Shown here: positions 1-6,034 of the stretch, piece after piece
Position numbering within the stretch: the first letter of the stretch is position 1
How the letters are laid out: each line of letters opens with the position of its first letter
Assembly: GCA_031284445.1 (NCBI GenBank)
Contig: JAISZW010000106.1
Span: 1 to 6,221, forward strand
Reading direction: 5' to 3'
DNA: 6,221 nt
DNA from: Candidatus Methanovirga basalitermitum
Lineage (GTDB): Archaea; Methanobacteriota; Methanobacteria; Methanobacteriales; Methanobacteriaceae
Position numbers and translations under genes: made by a program
Notes under the pieces: generated by a model
Told to the model about the DNA's origin: nothing
What the model saw: only the letters and a program-made list of their open reading frames with translations
The model's database searches: none

Positions 1-118
1 AACTTTGATAAGTCTTACACAGTTTACTGTTAATAATTTTATACCTAAAACATCGAATCAGGCAGAGCAACATTATAGCAAGACTAAGAAATCAGAAACT
101 AAAAGTAAATTTAAGACA

Positions 119-226
119 ATTACCAAAAATCGAAGATTACCAAAAATCGAAGATTTTTGTAATTTAGAAAATCTATGATTTTCTTAAATTTTTGGTAATT
201 ATGAAAATCGAAGATTTTCAGTAATT
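119..226. repeat. Cluster of short palindromes with a 17-nt tandem repeat
   Basis: A 17-nt unit (TACCAAAAATCGAAGAT) occurs twice in tandem at 121-137 and 138-154. Three hairpins with three-base loops follow: CAAAAATC-gaa-GATTTTTG at 141-159, GAAAATC-tat-GATTTTC at 167-183 (extendable to 161-190 with one bulge), and GAAAATC-gaa-GATTTTC at 203-219 (extendable to 197-226). ATTTTTGGTAAT at 188-199 is the exact reverse complement of ATTACCAAAAAT, which is present at both 119-130 and 136-147, so a larger alternative fold can form. The cluster lies 135 bp or more beyond the argH stop codon. It could be an intergenic repeat family, a processing or termination region, or a transposon end. I cannot tell which. 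Confidence 0.75.
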
Positions 227-334
227 AAAGGATTATTGGAGTAGCTCTCTTTGGGAAATAAAGCAATATAAAGAAAAACTCCACAATTTTTTACAGGCTC
301 ATATTTTAGTAGCATTGAAAAATGGAAAGTATTT

Positions 335-342
335 AAAAAAAA
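335..342 (-). terminator. Probable oligo-T terminator of the argH unit
   Basis: The minus strand carries eight consecutive T residues starting 18 nt beyond the argH stop codon. Archaeal transcription commonly ends at oligo-T runs without a hairpin, and no stable stem precedes this one. Position and strand fit. The assignment is by inference, because A/T runs are frequent in this DNA. Confidence 0.4.
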
Positions 343-360
343 TGGTGTTTTTTGAAGATA

Positions 361-1779
361 TTATGTTTTATTTTTATACTCTTTTTCTAAGAATTTCTGC
401 ATATTTTTAATTGATAAATCTACCATTTCAGGAGAAGGTCCTCCTAAAACTTTCCTTGATTTAACATTTTCAATAGGATCCAAGGCTTTCTTCATTGAAT
501 CGTTGGATAGATATAATGGTTTTTCTATAATCTCAATGGCTATTCTATCCACAAATTCAGAATCTATATCATTGAAATTAAGATTGTTAGAATTTACTTC
601 ATTTACTATCCGTCCAACAATCTGATGAGCTGTTCTAAATGGAATTTTCTTTTCTTTAACCATTAAGTCGGCTAAATCTGTTGCAGTTGCGAAATTTTCA
701 TAAACTAATTCCATTGCTCTTTCTTTTTTAAAATTAATTGATAAAGTCATTTTAGATGTAATATTTAAAATAGCTTCGATATTTTCAATAACATTCCAAA
801 GATGAGGATTTATCTCTTGCAAGTCTCTATTATATGTGTATGGAATCCCTTTAAGTATCATTAACATTGTCATAAGTTCTCCAGTAACAATAGACGATTT
901 CCCACGAACCAATTCTGCAACATCAGGATTTTTTTTCTGTGGCATTATTGAAGATGTTGAGGAGAATTCATCAGCTATTTCAACTAATCTAAACTCGTAA
1001 CTACTCCAAAGAATTAATTCTTCACCTATTTTACATAGATTTGAGGATAAAATAGCTAAATCTGATATGGTTTCAATTATGAAGTCACGAGAACTAACAC
1101 CGTCCATTGAATTTTCTAGATAGTTATCAAATCCAAGAAGTTTTGTGGTAAGTTCTCGATTAATTGGAAAGGTTGTCGTTGCTAATGCACCTGAACCTAA
1201 TGGATTTAAATTAACACGTTTATGGCTATCTGCTAATCTTTCATAATCTCTTTTTAATGAGTGAGCATAAGCCATTAAGTGATGGGCAAATGTTATAGGT
1301 TGACCATGTTGAAGATGGGTGTATCCAACAAATATTGTGTGTTTGTGTTCAATAGCTAGTTCAATTAAGCCTTTAATAAAATCAAGAATATTTATTTGAA
1401 TTTCATTAATTTTGGTTCTTAGACTTAATCTAAGATCAGTTGCTACTTGGTCGTTTCTTGACTTAGCCGTGTGCATAAAACCAGCAACATATACACCCAC
1501 AGATTTAATCACATAGTTTTCAATTGCTATATGAATGTCTTCATCTGCAGGATTAAAATTTAATGAATTATATCCTTCTTCTGCTAATTTAAATAAAGCT
1601 TCAAGTATTTTATCAGCAATTTCTTCATCAATTATTTTTTCTTCTTTTAACATTAAGGTATGTGCAATGTTACATTTAACATCAGCTTCAAAAATATATT
1701 TATCAAATTCTACTGATGATGTAAACTCAGCAGCTTCTTCATCCATAGCTTTTTTTAAACGACCATCTCTTATTTTCAA
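361..1779 (-). CDS. argH: Argininosuccinate lyase
   Basis: This cytosolic homotetrameric enzyme cleaves argininosuccinate to arginine and fumarate, the last step of arginine synthesis. It belongs to the fumarase/aspartase superfamily. Numbering from TTG (472 aa, normal for the family), HTAKSRNDQ at 103-111 is the second conserved block. T154-H155 in GYTHLQHGQP holds the catalytic-region histidine. TSSIMPQKKNPD at 275-286 is the superfamily signature loop with the catalytic serine. YNRDLQE and the C-terminal RKVLGGPSPE block are also present. The frame opens at GTG 1788, but I prefer TTG at 1779-1777. It gives the usual N-terminus (KIRDGRLKKAM) and has GGTG, a match to the archaeal anti-Shine-Dalgarno sequence, six bases upstream. 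An ATG at 1795 is out of frame by one base across a run of eight T. The gene lies about 37 bp behind the epimerase and is probably co-transcribed with it. Identification is secure; the start is uncertain. Confidence 0.95.
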   Translation of the reverse strand: MKIRDGRLKKAMDEEAAEFTSSVEFDKYIFEADVKCNIAHTLMLKEEKIIDEEIADKILEALFKLAEEGYNSLNFNPADEDIHIAIENYVIKSVGVYVAGFMHTAKSRNDQVATDLRLSLRTKINEIQINILDFIKGLIELAIEHKHTIFVGYTHLQHGQPITFAHHLMAYAHSLKRDYERLADSHKRVNLNPLGSGALATTTFPINRELTTKLLGFDNYLENSMDGVSSRDFIIETISDLAILSSNLCKIGEELILWSSYEFRLVEIADEFSSTSSIMPQKKNPDVAELVRGKSSIVTGELMTMLMILKGIPYTYNRDLQEINPHLWNVIENIEAILNITSKMTLSINFKKERAMELVYENFATATDLADLMVKEKKIPFRTAHQIVGRIVNEVNSNNLNFNDIDSEFVDRIAIEIIEKPLYLSNDSMKKALDPIENVKSRKVLGGPSPEMVDLSIKNMQKFLEKEYKNKT

Positions 1780-1785
1780 AAAAAA

Positions 1786-1790
1786 CACCA
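1786..1790 (-). promoter_or_regulatory. Possible ribosome binding site deciding the argH start
   Basis: TGGTG on the minus strand contains GGTG, which matches the GGAGGTGAT complement of the archaeal 16S rRNA 3' end. It sits six bases before the TTG at 1779. The GTG at 1788-1786 overlaps it, and neither that GTG nor the out-of-frame ATG at 1795 has a visible binding site. This favours the TTG start. The match is only four bases. Confidence 0.35.
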
Positions 1791-1816
1791 GTCATGTAGT
1801 TTTAGTATAAAAATTA

Positions 1817-2749
1817 TCATTGATTTTCCAAAAACCAATCTACAGTAGTTTTTAATTGTGATTTGAATAGATTGGGATCTACTTTAAAGTTTATCTTACT
1901 AAGATTATCAACATTTGCTTGTGAATGCTTTATATCACCTAATCTCTCATCAAGATATTTAGGTTCTAAATTAGAGTTAATTATATTTTTGATAAGCTCA
2001 TACAATTGATTGATGGTTATTGCACGACCTGAACCTAAATTCAATACACCATTAAACTTTGATTTGGCTGCCAAAATGTTTGCTTTGACAAGATCACGCA
2101 CAAAGATAAAATCTCGACTTTGTTCTCCATCACCAAATATAACAGCTTGTCTTTTATTCATGATTGTATCTATAAATTTTGGTATTACTGCAGCATATTG
2201 CGAGTTAGGGTCTTGTCTTGGACCAAATACATTAAAAAACCTGAAACTAACACTTTTTAAACCATAAGATTCATAAAAAGATTTTATATATAGTTCACAA
2301 CTTGCTTTAGATGCAGCATAAGGTGACGTTGGAACCAACAATTCAGATTCTTTTAACGGCACATTTAAATTATTTCCATAAACAGCCGATGATGAGGCAA
2401 ACACAAATTTTTTAATATCTGTATCTTTAGCAACATCCAATAATTTAATAGTCGTATCTACATTGTTTTCATTTGTTAAAATTGGATTTTTTACACTTAA
2501 AGGAACACTTGCCATAGCAGCAAAATGGAAAATATAATCAACATCTTCAAGGATTTCTTTTAGCTCTATATTATTCAAATCATTTATCACTATATTTAAA
2601 TTAGATTGATCACGATTTTTGATGTTTGCAATCTTTCCAGTAGATTTATTATCAATAAGTATAATCTCATTATTTCCCATTAACTCCTCAACGAGATGAG
2701 AACCAATAAATCCTAAACCACCAGTAATAAGAATTTTTTTGTTTTTCAT
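1817..2749 (-). CDS. NAD-dependent sugar-nucleotide epimerase (UDP-glucose/UDP-GlcNAc 4-epimerase type)
   Basis: This is an extended short-chain dehydrogenase/reductase. Such 4-epimerases interconvert UDP-Glc/UDP-Gal or UDP-GlcNAc/UDP-GalNAc in the cytoplasm through a transient NAD-bound 4-keto sugar. In this 310-aa form GGLGFIG at 10-16 is the Rossmann nucleotide loop. LIDN with D33 suits NAD rather than NADP. HFAA is at 75-78, SSS at 119-121, and Y144xxxK148 is the catalytic pair. FFNVFGPRQDPNSQYAAVIP is close to the WbpP/Gne-like branch, so an N-acetylated substrate is plausible but unproven. The frame opens 11 codons earlier, at 2782. I chose Met 12 because MKNKKILITGG is the usual N-terminus and GGCGAT lies just upstream, while the earlier ATG falls on the putative TATA box. 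The gene leads the unit with argH. It probably supplies sugars for pseudomurein or surface glycans, which is inferred from the family. Confidence 0.9.
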   Translation of the reverse strand: MKNKKILITGGLGFIGSHLVEELMGNNEIILIDNKSTGKIANIKNRDQSNLNIVINDLNNIELKEILEDVDYIFHFAAMASVPLSVKNPILTNENNVDTTIKLLDVAKDTDIKKFVFASSSAVYGNNLNVPLKESELLVPTSPYAASKASCELYIKSFYESYGLKSVSFRFFNVFGPRQDPNSQYAAVIPKFIDTIMNKRQAVIFGDGEQSRDFIFVRDLVKANILAAKSKFNGVLNLGSGRAITINQLYELIKNIINSNLEPKYLDERLGDIKHSQANVDNLSKINFKVDPNLFKSQLKTTVDWFLENQ

Positions 2750-2752
2750 TGT

Positions 2753-2798
2753 ATCGCCATACTTATAACTTAGTATATACATGTTTAAATCTTTTTGT
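2753..2798 (-). promoter_or_regulatory. Possible archaeal promoter and leader of the epimerase-argH unit
   Basis: Reading the minus strand there is a purine-rich BRE-like stretch and TTTAAACAT (about 2798-2782). Transcription would then start some 24 bases further on, leaving a leader of about a dozen bases. That leader contains GGCGAT (2758-2753), one mismatch from GGTGAT, three bases before the ATG at 2749. This arrangement fits Met 12 rather than the upstream ATG. In such AT-rich DNA TATA-like boxes are common, so support is modest. Confidence 0.3.
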
Positions 2799-2859
2799 AT
2801 TTTGATTTGATGTGAAGTAAAAACTAATAAATTTTGAAAATAAAAAGTTAGACACCTTA

Positions 2860-3210
2860 GTGAATAAAATAGCTAATTTAATAAAAATTAAATTCATACC
2901 TAATCCTTATTCAGGATCTGATGGTGATAAGATCTTGTATAAGACTGGTGATTTAGCATATTACAATATTAATGGTGATTTGGTTTATCTTCAAAGAAAA
3001 GATTTCATGATAAATATTCATGGGTATCGTGTTGAACCAACGGAAGTGGAGAATGCTATTAATTCAATTAAAGGAGTAAAAGAAAGTGTAGTCGCTGGCT
3101 TTAATGTATCCAAGTTAACAAGAATAGATAATGATACAAGAATATGTGCTGGGATAGTAACAGATAACAATGAAATAGAGGTACTGAAGATAAGAAAGGA
3201 ATTATTATAA
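2860..3210 (+). pseudogene. NRPS remnant, part 1: C-terminal end of an adenylation domain
   Basis: Adenylation domains activate an amino acid as its AMP ester for loading onto a carrier protein. The frame contains FIPNPY, then YKTGDLAYY (motif A7), then LQRKDFMINIHGYRVEPTEVENAI (A8, normally GRxDxQVKIRGxRIELxEIE) with the expected spacing. Everything upstream is gone: roughly 400 residues with the P-loop-like A3 motif and the substrate pocket. The frame is closed by a TAA at 2818-2820, and the divergent epimerase lies just beyond. GTG at 2860 is only the first in-frame start-like codon, and homology begins a few codons later. A TAA at 3208-3210 interrupts the domain, which resumes in the same frame. 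Methanobrevibacter ruminantium carries NRPS genes, which makes this origin credible. Substrate cannot be inferred. Confidence 0.8.
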
Positions 3211-3663
3211 TTAGTTCCAGTTTATATGATCCCATCTATTATAGATAGGATAGATTCCATTCCATTAAATAGAGCTGGGAAAGTTGATAGGAAAAACATA
3301 ATACCAAAAAACATAGAAGACATTTATCAAAACAATATTAATGAGTTCAATGAACAATTATATGAAGAGGATAATATTATTGATGAAATATATGGAGATG
3401 ATAGTAACGAAATAAAAGAAGAATTATTAACAATATTAAATGATATTGCTCCTTTCACTAATCCGTCAATAAATACTGATCTTATCGGTGTTGGTTTGCA
3501 TTCAATACTACAAATGGAATTTGCAAAACGAATTTATCAAAAATATTCAGTAGACATCCTAGAAAATAACACATTAAATAAAGATGAAGGATTCACAATC
3601 AGAAATATCACGAAAATAATAGAAAACACTAATAAAGAAAATAAACTACTTAAAGAATATTAA
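3211..3663 (+). pseudogene. NRPS remnant, part 2: adenylation motif A10 and carrier (T/PCP) domain
   Basis: Directly after the TAA at 3208 the same frame reads LVPVYMIPSII, then LNRAGKVDRKN. This is motif A10, with its catalytic lysine codon at 3280-3282. After an acidic linker comes a carrier domain: LIGVGLHSILQMEFAKRI, in which the serine codon at 3502-3504 is the phosphopantetheine attachment site. A carrier domain holds the growing chain as a thioester. The first ATG is at 3226, but that is only a Met inside the A10 region (VPVYMIP), not a natural gene start. The frame stops at a TAA (3661-3663) and again continues in phase. Both key residues survive, so loss of function comes from truncation rather than active-site change. 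Confidence 0.8.
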
Positions 3664-4011
3664 AAAGAAATATCTAATGCAGAAAAAATTTGTTTTGAAA
3701 TTCTATTAGATGAAACACTTGAAGATAAACACTTGGAATTTTTAGAAAAATTAGAATCACTAATCACTTATAATCATTTACACTTTTATTCAGGTGATTA
3801 TTATTCTTTAGAAGGACTCAATAATGATCATTCTTTAGAAGAACCTACTGATCAATCGGATTACAAAAATAAATTAAAATTTACATCCATCCTGATTAAT
3901 AATCAACACTATTTATTTTTAATTTATAATAATGCTTATTATTCTAAAGAACAAATTAAAGGGTTATTAGACAATATTGAGGAAATAATGAACTATATTG
4001 ATGAACTTTAA
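3664..4011 (+). pseudogene. NRPS remnant, part 3: possible internally deleted condensation domain
   Basis: Still in the carrier-domain frame, about 115 codons follow the second TAA. The first half (KICFEILLDETLEDKHLEFL and on) has the strand-helix look of the beginning of a condensation domain. The second half (FLIYNNAYYSKEQIKGLLDNIEEIM) resembles its C-terminal end. The roughly 430-residue domain is far too short here, and the HHxxxDG catalytic motif is absent, consistent with an internal deletion. An ATG-like TTG at 3733 is the first start-type codon of the open part, but it follows NRPS sequence without a break. The carrier continuity is seen directly; the condensation-domain reading is inference, and an unrelated C-terminal extension is possible. 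Confidence 0.5.
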
Positions 4012-4310
4012 AAACTGGGTATTGACCATTTAACTACAGATGTTTTTGTGTCTGTGGAATGGGAATTTTAATAATTCTGTTAAAGTCAATAATGGTCAAT
4101 TTCTCCTACAGACATCATTGACGTCACTTCTTTACAATCATTATTTGGACAAACAACATCCACAAAATTGGTTTAGGATCATATTTACCCACAAACACCT
4201 CAATTATTTTGCATATATTTATAAGATTTCAACAATATTTTATTTATTGAAGATTTAGAAATTAATCATAAAATCAGTTACATTTACTAATAAAGTGAAA
4301 AAAAGAAATA
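4012..4310. other. Interval without a recognisable gene
   Basis: A plus-strand frame is open from 4040 to 4258 (72 codons), but its translation is rich in W, H, Y and F without domain character. A second frame reads SPTDIIDVTSLQSLFG over about 4102-4150 and looks more protein-like before a TAG. Decayed coding DNA is therefore likely, but no family is recognised. A 10-bp inverted repeat is present (ATTGACCATT 4021-4030, AATGGTCAAT 4091-4100). Nothing else stands out. Confidence 0.4.
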
Positions 4311-4340
4311 ATGTCTAAAAAGGGGAATATAATGTCTAAA
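4310..4340 (+). repeat. Short direct repeat duplicating the start codon
   Basis: AATGTCTAAA occurs at 4310-4319 and 4331-4340, 21 bases apart and in frame, so the broken gene has two equivalent starts (MSK...MSK). AGGGGA at 4320-4325 lies seven bases before the second ATG and could act as a weak ribosome binding site. This favours 4332 as the original start. Confidence 0.5.
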
Positions 4341-5419
4341 GCAATTTTTTTCGTGAACTCGCAACCAACAGAAAAAGATTATAATACTAATGCCTTTATA
4401 TTGAACTGCAATAAATTTGAAAGAATCGGTTTTGGAGGAATTCCAAAAAAAATATAAAAGTGATTTAAATTCAATTTCTTGAAATAGATTTTTTCATTCG
4501 TTCTGGTCATATCCTGCACTTAAAAATCGTTGGGGGATACAAACACCAACATTTACTAACACTTGTTTATACATCTCTATCTTTAGCCTATCTTAGACAA
4601 TTAGAACAAGAAACTATTTTGTATACCGATAAGATAGGTGATAAAATTTTAGATATCCTACCTTATGACAAAAAATATGTTATTTTAGATAATCACACAT
4701 CTGATCCTGTATTTTATGCTTCTGCCAAACAAGTAGCCTTTGAAAATGAACCTTTAGATTCTATATCTATCGACCAAGATGTTTTTATATATGATACAGA
4801 TATTATAAAAAAAATAGAACAAAATAATGTTGTTATATCCCATAAAGAACCATTTTTTGAACATGAACTGTATATGAACATAAATGACCTTGTTTCAAAA
4901 AAATATTACATAGACACTTTACAAGGTAATGAAAAGAAAAGGTATGTACCAAATCTAGGTATTTTAAAAATGAATGATTTAATTGGGAAAAAAGTATACT
5001 TAAACAAATATTGGGAGTTACATGATGCTTTACATAAAGAAAAAAAGTTTTTAGAAACAATGAATAAAACTTCACAAAGTGCAATAACTGATGTTAACTC
5101 TGGTAAAAAAGAGTTTGAAGATTTATGTCACAAACTTCCTGTCGCATCTCCTGAATTAATCATTGAACAACAGACTTTTTCTCAAGTATTTAAAGACAAG
5201 GCATACCCATTAATTTCTCTCCCTGGAACAGATATAATAAACAACTCTACCTATAGTAAGTCATTGAAAAGAGACTATGGTTTTGCACATTATATGGCAA
5301 CCGATAAATTCACATTTATGCCTGAGATTCTTGAAGCTTTAAAAGAAGTTGATAGTGATTTATATTCAAAGGTTATGAAGAAATTTAAAGAGTTAAATTT
5401 TTCAATAGAGATCAAATAG
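4332..5419 (+). pseudogene. DUF6734-like, glycosyltransferase-like protein, frameshifted
   Basis: Three frames must be joined to read one protein of about 360 residues. From ATG 4332 (or the in-frame ATG 4311) frame 3 gives MSKAIFFVNSQPTEKDYN. Near 4431 sense moves to frame 1 (LEEFQKKYKSDLNSIS), which meets TGA 4480-4482 and goes on as HSFWSYPALKNRWGIQTP. Near 4560 it moves to frame 2 (YTSLSLAYLRQLEQETI), open to TAG 5417-5419. The longest uninterrupted piece starts at TTG 4619 (266 codons). SFW near the start, ILYTDKIGDKI, ISIDQDVFIY with a DxD-like D-Q-D (residues 52-54 from 4619), PNLGILKMND, IIEQQ and GFAHYMATDK follow the order I recall for DUF6734 proteins. Those look like GT-A glycosyltransferases, with the DxD binding a metal and nucleotide-sugar. 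The family match is from memory; substrate is unknown. It lies on the same strand as the NRPS remnant. Confidence 0.6.
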
Positions 5420-5433
5420 TGTTTATGTCTTTC

Positions 5434-5540
5434 AACTTCACCTTGAAGCTCCCGCTTCCTAAAGAGGAAGGGGATTCCTAATCCACCAACTAAAATGTCG
5501 GTTTTTCCAAAGGCAAACCCCGTGCGTCCCACGGTTGAAT
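5434..5540 (+). ncRNA. Orphan right end / omega-RNA-like segment of a TnpB-type IS
   Basis: This stretch is much richer in G and C than its surroundings and folds into three successive hairpins. The first is 5451-5474 (core CTTCCT-aaag-AGGAAG). The second is 5500-5519 (GGTTT...AAACC). The third abuts it at 5520-5534 (CCGTG-cgtcc-CACGG). GGTTGAAT follows at 5533-5540. The sequence near 5444-5458 reads LEAPAS, like the EAPx tail found at many TnpB C-termini, just before the structured right end. In intact IS605/IS1341 elements this region yields the guide-carrying omega RNA used by the TnpB nuclease. No tnpB frame lies upstream, where the DUF6734-like frame ends at 5419, so this is a solo remnant or an internally deleted copy. 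Orientation and identity rest on motif memory; expression is unknown. Confidence 0.45.
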
Positions 5541-5604
5541 TTATTTAATTTTATTTGTAAGCTATAAAGAACTTGGTTTTCGCTTCTTTACTGCTACAAT
5601 ACAT

Positions 5605-5679
5605 TATTTATTTTTTGACTTTAAATACTTTTGGTGTAGTTAGTACACCCCCTCCCTAAAGAGGAAGGGATCATCTTTT
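5605..5679 (-). repeat. IS200/IS605-type end, inverted copy (left arm)
   Basis: The stretch is the imperfect reverse complement of 5956-6027. The shared core CCTCCCTAAAGAGGAAGGG (5651-5669) matches exactly, and similarity runs through TTTAAATAC-TTTTGG and the A/T run on one side and GGGATCATCTTTT on the other. The core is itself an imperfect hairpin, as expected for subterminal palindromes recognised by Y1 transposases. The homology fades where the transposase start codon would lie on the minus strand (about 5596), and no tnpA follows. Confidence 0.6.
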
Positions 5680-5955
5680 AACAGACATATCAAAAAATAT
5701 AAAAATATAAAAATATAAAAATATATTAAAAAAAAAATTAAATTTTAAAATATTCAACTAAAAAAACCCCCCCCCCAATATGAACACGACCAAATATTTA
5801 AATTTATAAGGGATATTGAAATGTATTTTTACGATCAAAATGAATAATATGGAAAATGAGTAAAATAAGATGTTGAAGGTCTCTAATTTTTTTCAAAAAA
5901 TAGGTGGGGGCTAAATAGCTAAATATTTATATGATTAAAAATTAATATATCTTAT
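5680..5955. other. AT-rich spacer between inverted IS ends
   Basis: No gene is visible. Four exact tandem copies of AAAAATAT occupy 5693-5724. A run of ten C residues is at 5767-5776 and GGTGGGGG at 5903-5910, both striking in otherwise A/T-dominated DNA. All start codons here lead to very short frames. Confidence 0.6.
5693..5724. repeat. Tandem octamer repeat, four copies
   Basis: AAAAATAT is repeated four times without change (5693-5700, 5701-5708, 5709-5716, 5717-5724). It is simple-sequence DNA prone to slippage, with no evident function. Confidence 0.85.
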
Positions 5956-6027
5956 AAAATATGACCCCTTCCTCTTTAGGGAGGAGTATAGTTGAACCAA
6001 AAAGTATTTAAGTATAAAAAATAAATA
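5956..6027 (+). repeat. IS200/IS605-type end upstream of tnpA (right arm)
   Basis: The core CCCTTCCTCTTTAGGGAGG at 5966-5984 is the exact reverse complement of 5651-5669 and forms an imperfect hairpin about 50 bp before the transposase ATG. That is where the left-end hairpin of an IS200-type element lies. A similar palindrome is at 5451-5474. The A/T-rich part TATTTAAGTATAAAAAATA (6004 onward) may also contain the TATA box of tnpA. Confidence 0.6.
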
Positions 6028-6034
6028 GAATACT

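Larger units (their letters stand above)
1..360. other. Gene-poor left flank, no confident gene
   Basis: No protein family is recognisable here. One plus-strand frame is open from position 2 to a TGA at 176-178 and could be the tail of a gene entering from the left. Its last 20 or so codons lie inside the palindromic repeats at 119-226, so its true end is doubtful and I do not call it a gene. A 38-codon minus-strand frame (315 down to 199) is also open but looks like nothing known. The supported contents are the repeat cluster (119-226) and an oligo-A run at 335-342 that acts as oligo-T on the argH strand. Confidence 0.5.

Noticed and set aside
119..226. CRISPR array
   Set aside because: The repeats are short palindromes of unequal spacing with no spacers of constant length and no cas genes nearby.
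1535..1810. Open plus-strand frame opposite the start of argH
   Set aside because: It is antisense to well-conserved ArgH sequence and its serine/alanine-rich translation resembles no family; a shadow frame.
2010..2267. Open plus-strand frame opposite the epimerase
   Set aside because: It is antisense to conserved SDR motifs and has no domain character.
3208..3663. Recoding (pyrrolysine or selenocysteine) at the in-frame stops of the NRPS frame
   Set aside because: Both stops are TAA, whereas those amino acids use TAG and TGA, and the gene is also truncated at its N-terminus.
4040..4258. 72-codon plus-strand frame after the NRPS remnant
   Set aside because: No recognisable domain and atypical composition; a neighbouring frame looks at least as protein-like, so it was described only as gene-free DNA.
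4332..4457. Independent 41-residue peptide, for example a RiPP precursor
   Set aside because: Sense continues in the next frame as LEEFQKKYKSDL and leads into the DUF6734-like protein, so it is better explained as the frameshifted N-terminus of that gene.
4833..5084. Open minus-strand frame inside the DUF6734-like region
   Set aside because: It is the opposite strand of a coherent coding frame, with an F/L/H-rich translation typical of antisense to A/T-rich genes.
5290..5532. Open minus-strand frame over the omega-RNA-like segment
   Set aside because: It spans the end of one pseudogene and a structured repeat, and does not match tnpA or tnpB.
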